64,000 nucleotides of DNA from positions 3,738,417-3,802,416 of the forward strand of contig VZDJ01000041.1 in assembly GCA_008694505.1 (NCBI GenBank). Direction: 5' to 3'. Origin of the DNA: Cyanoderma ruficeps (taxonomy: Eukaryota; Chordata; Aves; Passeriformes; Timaliidae). The position numbers and the translations under genes were made by a program. This document shows positions 54,701 to 64,000 of the stretch, one piece after another; the first letter of the stretch is position 1; every line of letters starts with the position of its first letter. A model generated the notes under the pieces. The model did no database searches. It saw nothing but the letters and a program-made list of their open reading frames with translations, and was not told the origin of the DNA.

Positions 54701-57363
54701 AAATCAAGCCTAAAAGAAGTAATTTTGTGAGGCTACGGTTCCTTTTAAATAAAGCCTAACAAGTTCAAAAGTAAAAATGTTGTTCTTTCCCAAAATATAC
54801 TGTTTTATGCCTTTTTTCCTCACTTATAAAGATGGTATTTGCACAAGGATGTGAAAAGATCCTTGTGTAACGTGACTGAATTGGTCATATGCCACTGACC
54901 AAAGAAGCACTGCTGGAGGATATGTCTCCATTTTTCAATGTAGGTTTCCCCATCACATAACAGTCAACTGCCCCAGGTTTTACCACACCAAACAGGGAAG
55001 TGGAACTTCTGCATAAGGAGCCCTCTCCAGAAAAAGAGCCCTTAAAAAACCCACAAAAAACTTTCACGTCCAAATGCTGGCTATTCCCAAAGGGACAAAA
55101 TACGACGTGTATATGCAGCAAAATGGGGAATAGCTCTGAGTATGCCATACATGTGAGATGCTAGACTGCAGTGAAATATATCAAAACCTCTTATGAGCAG
55201 ACTCAAGAATTTTGCTGCCCTAGCCCTCTTTGCTCATTTGAAAATGCTCTTTCCACTCTCGCATTACAGATCATGAGAAAAATTAAATTTCTACTCTCAC
55301 TTAAAGCTGAACACTGATTTAAATCTTTTTAAGAACAGAATTTAAACTCCATTGTATGAGTAGGGGAATCAATCATACCATTAGAAAATGCTCTGTTGAT
55401 GGTGCTAGTTTCAACTGAAAAGTATAATGAAAATTATTAATTTGCTGGCTTCATTTGAAAAAGAGTAATCCCTTGTTGGTTGTCATACTTAACTTAAACT
55501 TAGGATTGTGGGGGAAAAAAGACAACCCAAAATGTAACTGTAGCTTAGCATTTAGCTGAGTTAGAATATGGAATTTTGATTTAAATCAAAACTGCTTGGA
55601 GTGGAATAAAACCACAGTTACGAAAAAGTATAACTTCTTACCAGTTCTTAAGGAGTTGGTTTAATTAACACGAGTTTAGAAGGGATGAATTTAAATATAT
55701 ATGCTCATGTGTCAGGTTGTCAAGATGATATACCTCAAGAAAGATCTGCATTATACCCGCTCTGCCCATTGTTGCTCAATGTCACTGCGGTTCAGGTGTC
55801 GATACCCAGTAGCAGGCTGCTCCAATTGTGTGTACGGTCACAACCTATTTCTTTGTCATGTCCACTATTTATCGCCACTATCACCAGATGCAGTAATCTG
55901 TAAGTTTGTAAAAAATTGCACTAATCCCTTTAAAGTATTCCAATCAAGGCTCTAAAACACAAAATGCCAGCCCTGAAAACGACATGGCTCTCCCAGCCTT
56001 TGCCTGCATTTTAAATACCCCTACCAACTTAATTATCATAATGTTAAAGCTGTGCAATCAAGCTCATTGCAAATAAAAAGTCGCGCTAAAAGAACAAAAT
56101 AAAATTGATGTATTCAAGCGGAAAAAGGTAAAATAAACAAAATAAAGCATTAGCTAGAAGTTAGGAAGATCATGCATTAGATGAAAGATGAAACAGATGC
56201 AATACACAGCAGAGATCAAAGAGCTCCATCAATTCATTCTGAGAGTCAAAATCCAGCTGAGCATCGGAGCCCTGTCCGCATAATAAGAAAGGTTGACTAA
56301 AACATAAGGATTAAACAGATGAGCTGTCTCCAGTGAATGTATGGCACAGGAAGCCCTGCTGAGCCACTTGTAAAGACACTTTGGAATTGTACACCTGCTA
56401 CTCTACAGTGAAACCTACAGGAAGCCAGCCTGCAAGGGGAAAGAAACCCACTAATGGACTAAATAGCTATCTTCAGGAGAAAAAAAAAAAAAAGGAGCTG
56501 ATACAGCAGCTAACAGATTTGCTCTTTCCCCTCCATTTCATTTATTTACCAAATACTTCCACCACAAATGACTATAAAGAAATTGCTACCACCACCCCCT
56601 CAGTCCCTCAAAATAAAAGAAAAAATCTTTACATTTAAACTATTAACACAATCATCCATATATAGCAGGATCAGCCTAGCATTCTCATTGAAACTCTCAC
56701 AATATTACTGGTTTGGAAGTTTTTGTACTCCAGCACTTGTGTTAACTCGCCAAATCTCTAATAACTTCAGTGCTGTGGGATTAACTTCAAGGGTCAGTAA
56801 AATTTATATTATTTCTAATACTGATGGCATTTAAAATAAGGTTACATAAAAGTCTTCATTTTTCTCATCCACTTTATGGATAGAGATGGAGATATTGCAA
56901 TCAGAATTTATAGCTGATGACTAGTTTCTCTTCTCTTATCATTGGTAACAAGAAACAAAACTAGAAAAAAGTTAGCAGGTAAGAAACACTATTCAGTTTA
57001 ATTAATTCATTCATTAACTCTTATATTTAAAGTAAAATATCTATGACATGCATGCAGCCATAAACAGAGCCCTCTCACAAAAAATAGGAAAATGTAGGGC
57101 TAGCAGTTACTTCACGATTCAAAGAATCCAAACTGCAGGGGTTTCCAACACCTCTGACAGGATCAGCGCTATCCATTATACCTCGTCGGAAAGAAGGGAT
57201 CAGGGACACCGTCACATCATAAGATGGCAAACCATAACTTAAAACAATTAGGAAGCAAATTTTGCAAATTTCTTAAGGCTTTGCTTTCTGACACATGTAC
57301 AATTAATATCCACTGCGGGCTACAGGTGGTTCCATATTTATTTTTCAAATGAATGTTACTAAC

Positions 57364-57615
57364 CTGCTCGTCCCACAAATGTTATTTACAATCACATCTT
57401 TTATTCTTGTTTTAGTTGACAGGACAATCTCCTCAAGGATCTGGGCAGAGCTGATATATTTGATTTTCAGGTTATCTACTGCCTGCAGATACAAGCACTT
57501 TGATTGTTTACAATGCAGGAGTAATTGGTAACTGTTAAATAACTCCAGAGACTGATTTAAGAGTCCTTCACCTACTGCATGAAAGTAGGGCTTCATCCCA
57601 CAGTTCCTAATCTGG
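57364..57615 (-). pseudogene. Dynein heavy chain relic, stem exon (open frame)
   Basis: Read on the minus strand, an acceptor ending ATTCAG precedes a 252-base block that stays open for about 83 codons and ends at a strong donor, AG|GTTAGT. The translation starts near YFHAVGEGLLNQSLEL, which fits the stem pattern FFxxVxxLMxNQLxxL shared by DNAH3/7/12-type chains. About 30 residues later LKIKYISSAQILEEIVL fits the following IKFEPSFxxFExxLL-type segment. The match is a spaced pattern and not near-identity, so it is weaker than the linker exons. A shorter version starting at the internal CTGCAG (57482) is possible. This is the only exon of the set without a visible lesion. It lies upstream of the others, as a stem exon should. 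Intron phase: enters after one base, leaves after two. Confidence 0.6.
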
Positions 57616-60357
57616 CTGAATACTTAAAGATTTCACGACAAAAACAGGATATTAAAAAAGTAGCAAATGCAATCATAATCTAATCATCACATACAAGCAT
57701 TATATTCAGTTTTAATGATTTCAAATCAATTTATATTTCAAAGTGGAAATTAAAATAAGAAGCAAGCACGTTCTCTCATTACACTTCCAAAATCAGCTAC
57801 AAATATTAATTTGTGTAGCACCATTTAAAGCAGAATTTCTAGCACTGCTTTCAGCATCTCAAGCCAAAACGAGGAGACTAAAACAAAATTCAGCCAGTAT
57901 TCCTATGAGAATTTCACATGTTATTTAATTGGTGATACATTACTTGTGATGGCATAGTTTCAAGTTGCTGACAATATCTAAAATAACTTTCAGAAGCATA
58001 CGCCTGGTCTTGCACAGTCAAATAGAATTACTTAGCTACAAATAAATCTGGCAAAAAGTTGCAGAGGGCATTTTAACTATTTTCTGACACCATTTAATTG
58101 TCACTGAACTTTCCTGCTTCACAAAATGGCGTGGAAGCACAATACTGTTATGAACACATTATCTGTTGGCAGAACTCCTCTGAACTTAGCATTTGTACTG
58201 GAAAATAGCAGTGAAATGCACCATTGAAAATATTACGTGTTACCAGACAGCACCATCATAGATGCAGCCTAAATCAGATGCTAAAGCACACTGTGGGAGG
58301 CCATCCAGTTGGCACTGCAGTGAGCTCACCATGCCCATGTTTCACCACAGAGCACACATTCACCATGCTTTGAGGAGCAAGGTTGAAGTATGCCATAGGA
58401 GATGGGGTATCTCTTGTCATTCCCTGCCCTTCTGGCTTCTTTGGGGAATGCAGGGCCAAGACTTCTTCCCTGCCTCCATGTGAAAGCAATGTGGGTGGTT
58501 AAGGGCTGATCAGATGCAGCTTCCCACAAGAGCAGGTTCACCTGTTTGTGGATCAAAGGAGACACCCGTGGCAGAGCATCCACACCTGTGAAGCACTACA
58601 GCTGACCTAAGGAGTCACAGGATCCTCTTCTGTTTCACCTAAGTCTGACTGCAACCCCTCAATCTCATCGAGACAGAGCTTTCCTTCCAAGCAGAAAATT
58701 TAAGGAAAACTGAGATTGTTCCTAAATCATTAACAATGCCAATTTTTTGGGGCATAAACATACTTGTTAGCACATCGTAAATTAGTCAAGTGGAAGCCCA
58801 ACACTTTAGAATTTACAGTCAGCACCACATGACACCTGGACTCCTGCAAATTCCAGGTGCCCATCCTGAAAGTAACGTAAGATACACAGCAGAGGCTGAG
58901 CCAAGTGATCTTCCAAGTAACCTGGTGGATACACTATCACAAATTTTACTGCCCATGGGTAAACCACAATATGTTCAGACCAAATCACAACTGATTTCAT
59001 AGAGACATTTCAAACACTTTTCTCTCAAGAGAGAGCTGCCACTTTGAAAAATTTCAACCTGTTTACCCAGCTGCTTTGGTCGTACAGCTGTCATTTAGAA
59101 GGTCATAAACATTCCTTTTTATAAGGAGGTAACGATTTTACCTTCTCCTGCTGGACAGTTTTCCATAAACTATTGAAATAACTTTTGTGTTGAAAATTTA
59201 CCATTAAAAATTTTAGAGCAGTATGTGAAAAGTTCAGAAGGTCATGATAAGTCAAATGCAGAAATTGTCTCTATTGTTAATTTAACCACTAGGCTCCCAC
59301 GAAAATTCCAATGTGGAATTAGTAGCAAGCAAACAATAAGTAAAGCAAAAAAAAGTCTTTCAAGTAAAAAAAAAAAATCTGGCAACAAAAATCCTTTATA
59401 AGCTTTATAGTTAATGTGGAACTGTAAGAAAAAACACAAACATTTGGACACACTTGTAAATATGATAAATGAGGCAAATAGTACACCCTCACAATTAATT
59501 CTGAAACATTTCTTCTTTGTGTCTGCCTCAAACCATGTTTGGTTCAACACTAAATAAGAACTGATGATTTCCAACTTTTTATATGGAGGCAAGAATAAAA
59601 TTTTTCAAGTTGTACTCAAATATTCACGTGTGCAAGAGACACAGAATTAATTGTTTTAGCATACTACTCTGGCTTATTTCTGTAAGCTTACTTTTCCGAA
59701 TTTTATTTCTTAGACTAAAATAGTAGTTCTTATTTCTTGATGGAGAAAATCAGAGAATAAACAAAATGCAAAAGAAAGTGTCATTTCAGGGACTAGAGTT
59801 ATTTGTATAACTTTTTTTCTCCTCTGTCCCACATTCCAGTTTGTTTAAAAGTCTTTCATGCATTGTACTATAACCTTGACTTTTCAATTATACATCAATC
59901 AGAAAAATATATATTAAAAAAAATTAAATTTATACAAGGTTGCTGAATGTGAGCTGAATTTTGCAGTCATATAATACAGAGAAAACTCTGTCTTATATGA
60001 AAGTATAAGAAAGTATTCATTAAGAGGTTTTGTTTTGTTTAAACATAAGATAATACATAAAAACACATGTAAACTGTATTTGTTGTTATATGCTGCATGA
60101 ATTCTGTTATTATACTTTATTTTGACTCCATGTTACGAATAAACAAACTCCAGGTCAAATTTAAATACTCAAGTCTCATCTTGATCCCTCACTGTCTCTC
60201 GGTCGAGCTTCATTTAGAGTGGATAAGGTGTGAGAGAAGAGTAAAGGAGCTCGACCTGCAATTTATATCTCCAGCAAAAAAGATAATGTGAGATGCAAAT
60301 GAAGTGAATAAAAAAAATAAACAAAACCAAAATAAATTAATTTCCTTTTAGGTTTAC

Positions 60358-60450
60358 AATAGGTGCCCCTATACAAATCCCAGCAATATTTCCTTGGTCT
60401 TCCAGGTTCAGCCTCCACTGATCAAGATAACTCAGCATGATCATGCATAC
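60358..60450 (-). other. Speculative exon, 31 open codons with splice-like ends
   Basis: Minus strand: a pyrimidine-rich stretch ending GCATGTAG is followed by 93 bases open in one frame and then ATT|GTAAAC, the same donor form as the dynein exon at 27793. The translation contains LSYLDQWRLNLEDQGN and AGICIGAP, which looks like real protein composition. I do not recognise it. It lies upstream of the first dynein exon on the same strand, so it could be an earlier stem exon of the relic, part of another gene, or chance. Confidence 0.22.
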
Positions 60451-62370
60451 CTACATGCAAAGGAAAAATTATGAAAGTTTTATAGAGTTCATAGTCTGAG
60501 CCCTTCAAAATGGATTACTAGCATTTCTTCAAGAGATTTCAGGCCCCAGATGTTACAAACACATTTAAATCGGCCTCACTTCAGCAAGGATCATGCATTT
60601 AGTCTAGTTTTCTTTATACAAAAAATACTTCAGCTTCATCAGCCACAGATGAATTAATTAATTTTTTCAATAATTTAAACGATCTTTTTCCAATTTTTTA
60701 TTAGCCCCAAGGTTCTTTCAGCAATATTGGCTCTTTCTCTGTTCCATAAAATTGTAATCAATCTCTATTCTTGTCATGAAAATGGTATTTGTCACTTCAC
60801 TGAGAAAAAAATAATCAATACATCTTGCAGAGTAGAATAGGAGTTTAATGCAGTGAATTGATGTCTGTTAGAAAAATTTAGCTTGCCAGCAGTTTGGGAC
60901 AAGCTAATAGAAAACCAGAAAATTCACTGAAGGTTGACAGATGAATACACAGACATGCCACAAAAATTAATATTTGGGCACTTTGTATAGCCTGTCATTT
61001 CATATGCTGGAGATAAAATAGATGTAGACAAGCATATCCCTCAGGAAATCATTTTGGTTTTTAAAAGGCAAAAGCCAAAAGCATATAAAAAAGAATTCTT
61101 TACTGTATTATTTTTATGTTTGTATAAGCTTCTGAAAAATAAGTATTCTGAAACAATCTTCCATTTAAATATTTTGTGACAGACATGATACCAAATATGA
61201 AAATACTATTGAGTGATAAAATAACACGAAGTTTCTGAGGCAATACTGAGTTCCTGATCCTTCCCGATACATTTCATCCTTCCAAATACAATGCATTGCA
61301 AACACAAATCAGAGCATTATTTCAAAAATTAGTACAGAAACTGAACAATAGTACTGCTCACTAAATGATCTGGATTGTGAAGAGGAAAAAAAAAAAAAGG
61401 CCCAAGTAAAATTTTCATAACCAATACCTAGAAAGAGATGCAGTCGTACATTTCACAACAAACACAATACCCTCGAAAGAGCTGCTAGAATTATTTGAGC
61501 CTGATTAAAAAAATGTTACATTTTAGGAATACAATCCTCCTTTCTGTCTATTGCCATCTGCAGAAGCTGTCAAAACACTCCACCTTCCAATTACACACTT
61601 TCTGTCTTTCACTTGCTCTAACATAAGCCTATAATCTGTTTAATTCCCTTGTTTGGTTGGTTTAATAAACAATGCTTTTAAGTAGCAGGGCTTGATAAAC
61701 TCAGCATCCACAATAAGCGAGCTGCAGTTATCCCTCCCTCCAGGAGACCATCAGCACCACTGACTGCAGAGACAACACGCTGGCCACAGCAGGAAGCAGC
61801 ACAGGGCACCCAGATTTGGACTTCTGCTGCACCACTTTCTGAATTCCATTATTCCTATGAAATCTTCTGATTCTGTGTTGGATATAAACAGGACACTGTC
61901 TTCAGGGTCCTGCATGTGGTTCCCAGAAAGCGCTAAAAGTATGAATTTTAAGACCTCAGGCACCCACCAGGTCAAAGAGAAGCAAACCGGTCTTTATATA
62001 CCCAAGAAGGCAACCAGCTGATTATTTGTGGTAAAACGTTCATGCTGTCATTCCAGAGAGTTCAAGTAAGCCTGGCATATGAGCTCTGTTTCAGTAAGAG
62101 GAACAGCTTTTTATCATGTGCAAAAGAGCATTCTTGGACAAAAGGATGAGATGCAAATGATGTCAGTAATTTTACATGGAAACACACATTTAAACAAAAG
62201 GACAAAATTTAAAAGCTCATTGATTGTAAAACTGAAATAAGACCAGACAACAGAGGTCTACAATAAGGTGGAGATTGAAGAAAGTTTGCATCTTCTACTG
62301 CCTTCACCATTATGTCATGGATTTAAAAATTTACCCGTGTAAATTAGAGGTCTCCCCTGCCACTCCTGCA

Positions 62371-62414
62371 CTCCTTTCTGATGGCAATGCTACTAGCCCT
62401 CCTTTCTGATGGCA
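62371..62414. repeat. 28-bp direct repeat, partial second copy
   Basis: CTCCTTTCTGATGGCA occurs at 62371 and again at 62399, giving a period of 28 with 16 bases of the second copy kept. Confidence 0.85.
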
Positions 62415-64000
62415 TCAGAAATTTGATACAGGAAGTGAAGAAACGTCAACATTACTGACATTCTCCAAAAATAGGGAACTTAATCTAATTTTGTTCTAAT
62501 CTGTAAAAGAATTTGACCTTCAGCCTAATGAAAAATCAGGTCGAGTTTCCACCACAGCAAAATTTAAGTTAAGTGATAAAAGAAAATAAGCTTCTACTGA
62601 GACCATGCCAGCCATAATTTTGCGAGCCTAACACAAAACAAACAGTAACACTACTTGTAAGAAAGTTATGCATCCTTAAAAATAAGGATGTCATACTCCA
62701 TAGCAATTTCACAACACTAATGTAGGAGGTCCCAAAAGCCAACTGTGTGGTCTTTATTTCACAACTGAGTTCCAGCCGCTATTGTACATTATAGCATCAT
62801 GCAGGTGATGGTAATGACAAGAAATCAGTGTTGCATGTCACTGTCAACTTCTCCTGAGTGCAAACATTTGTAGTTCATGCTAGGAAAGGTAAAGGGTTAT
62901 TACAGAAGGTGACAGAGTGTTAGTAGAGCTAGTTCAAAATAGGAAATGTTCTGTTATACACTGTCAAGTCTGATGCATCAGATTTGCATGTGTGGTGAGA
63001 AAAATGAACACACATGTTATGCCCTGGGAGTTACATATGTATTTTTGTCAGAAGTGCAAAGCAGAGTTTGGTGTAAATGCAAGCTGTTACAAAATTTATC
63101 AGAGCTGTAAGTGCTTGCAACATGACTGGCTCCACATGAATGTGTACACTGAATATCTTTCGTGAAAAGTTGCAAAGGTATAAGCATAAACTCAGTATTA
63201 AGCATGGATATTTTTTGTAATCACTATGGTGGGTCCTGAGGGAAATATGCCCATTGAATTTTCCTTGGGTTTTCTCAGATAATTTCTACAAGACTGATGA
63301 TGAATTTGAACAGATTTGAAAGCTCAGTCCCACTGAGAAAAAGGGTAATAGGTATTTCCCAATTAAACTCTTTCAGATTATCTTACTGACAAAGGGACAT
63401 AAATTTGAACCCACAGCGTACATTAAAAATAGATGAGCTTCTACTGAAGATGGTAAATTTTCAGATGTTTTTTCTTAATTTCACAGATATTTTTCAGTCA
63501 TTTCTGCATGAACAGCCAGAAATTTTGCTGTACTCACAGAACAGACTAACAAGTGACAGCAATGGTTTGGAAACACCTTCCATCTTTAATATACTCCCCA
63601 ATCATCAAGAGAGAATTATACCATGTAAACCTTTCCAGCACCTGCCATTAATGCAAATATAATCTATAGGAATCTGTTCTAATTTAAAGTCTTTTTCCTC
63701 ATTCTCTAAATGCAATTGTAATGGAGTCTATTTCCTCTGAAACATGACATATTTCCAGGGTCTATGTGAACACTTTTTCCAATAAGATTCAAGAAAATTA
63801 TGATGCAAGGTCATGATTCTTCATCCACTGAAGTTAATGAAAAGTGTATTCTGGTTTAAACTGTACAGAAAGAATGTCTACAAAAAAAATTTAATTGCAG
63901 CCAAAACAGTGGACTTCCAATCTAACATCTGGTCACTCATTAGGTAAACAGAAATCAAATGTCTACAAAATTTCTACAGCTTCATTTCCCATGCAACTCC

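Larger units (their letters stand above)
48433..57363 (-). other. Long intron(s) of dynein relic
   Basis: Lies between the two stem exons. Relatives have additional stem exons here; none could be read. The stretch holds a CR1 tail, an assembly gap within a G run, and A-rich runs at about 54296-54312 and 56480-56494. Otherwise it is AT-rich and unremarkable. Confidence 0.5.
27469..57615 (-). pseudogene. Axonemal dynein heavy chain relic, unprocessed, stem and linker exons only
   Basis: Five minus-strand exons in the correct 5' to 3' order match the stem and linker of an axonemal dynein heavy chain, the ATP-driven motor subunit of ciliary and flagellar inner arms. The strongest matches are DIQEGL and LNDYLAKKRLFFPR (27.8 kb), LQPHLRKCFEGI and AKGLVEKWLHE (27.5 kb), NEMLAWEAKL (31.0 kb) and VELQDYV (48.3 kb). 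All exons keep acceptor and donor sites, so introns are retained and this is not a retrocopy. Four exons carry stops or non-triplet indels. The AAA+ motor, stalk and C-terminal exons are not seen in the 27 kb downstream. Family knowledge: intact members are about 4000 residues; what is visible here covers roughly 280 codons. By memory the linker resembles DNAH3 most, with DNAH7, DNAH12 and DNAH14 as alternatives. Heavy assembly error is the main competing explanation, but a mixture of stops and indels argues for real decay. Confidence 0.85.
57616..64000. other. No firm gene; upstream side of dynein relic
   Basis: Apart from the speculative exon near 60.4 kb I see no gene or element. A GC-richer block at about 58270-58610 has short open frames on both strands and no recognisable product. 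A minus-strand frame at 61751-61975 has a protein-like middle but no motif that I know. A 28-base unit beginning CTCCTTTCTGATGGCA is repeated about 1.6 times at 62371-62414. Confidence 0.5.

Noticed and set aside
54885..55148. 88-codon minus-strand frame between stem exons
   Set aside because: Composition is plausible, but it matches no dynein stem segment and has no paired splice sites.
61751..61975. Minus-strand frame with acidic, protein-like middle (EDSVLFISNTESEDF)
   Set aside because: No recognisable family, no clear splice sites around the good part and no match to dynein stem patterns. Worth a database search, but not supportable here.
1..64000. tRNA, rRNA, CRISPR, operons or prokaryotic signals
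   Set aside because: None was seen. The window has vertebrate repeats and spliced exons, and no cloverleaf or regularly spaced repeat array was noticed.

Overview
This window looks like bird nuclear DNA, most likely from a songbird or another neoavian. It is AT-rich and almost gene-free. It carries CR1-type LINE fragments, one with the (ATTCTATG)-like 3' end on the minus strand, and avian-type endogenous retroviral LTRs. Nothing bacterial is present: there are no operons, no ribosome binding sites and no long open frames.

The only recognisable gene is the relic of an axonemal dynein heavy chain on the minus strand, between about 57.6 and 27.5 kb. Five exons can be read in the expected order for the stem and linker region, which precedes the motor. 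They lie at 57364-57615 (stem, frame open), 48229-48432 (stem, in-frame TAA), 30975-31072 (linker, in-frame TAG plus a 1-bp deletion), 27793-27952 (linker, 1-bp insertion) and 27469-27699 (linker, disturbed first few codons, then about 75 intact codons). Every exon has usable splice sites, so this is an unprocessed gene copy and not a retrocopy. Four of the five exons are broken. At least one linker exon expected between 30975 and 27952 was not found, and no exon of the AAA+ motor was seen in the 27 kb downstream. The family is the inner-arm DNAH3/DNAH7/DNAH12 group; from memory the wording is closest to DNAH3. The paralogue cannot be fixed without a search.

Layout: 0.25-0.83 kb, minus-strand LTR with a nested CR1 tail; 1.1-1.77 kb, minus-strand CR1 with a 63-bp tandem duplication at its truncated end; 3.45-4.15 kb, solo LTR with a 5-bp target duplication; 4.15-11.5 kb, nothing recognised; 11.48-12.35 kb, a second solo LTR sharing its 3' part with the first; 12.4-27.4 kb, nothing recognised; 27.47-57.6 kb, the dynein relic with long introns holding a CpG-dense patch (45.45-45.96 kb), simple repeats, two small CR1 tails and an assembly gap inside a G run (51.77 kb); 57.6-64 kb, no firm gene, with one speculative exon at 60.36-60.45 kb.

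Family assignments and consensus comparisons come from memory of conserved motifs. No alignment or database search was run.
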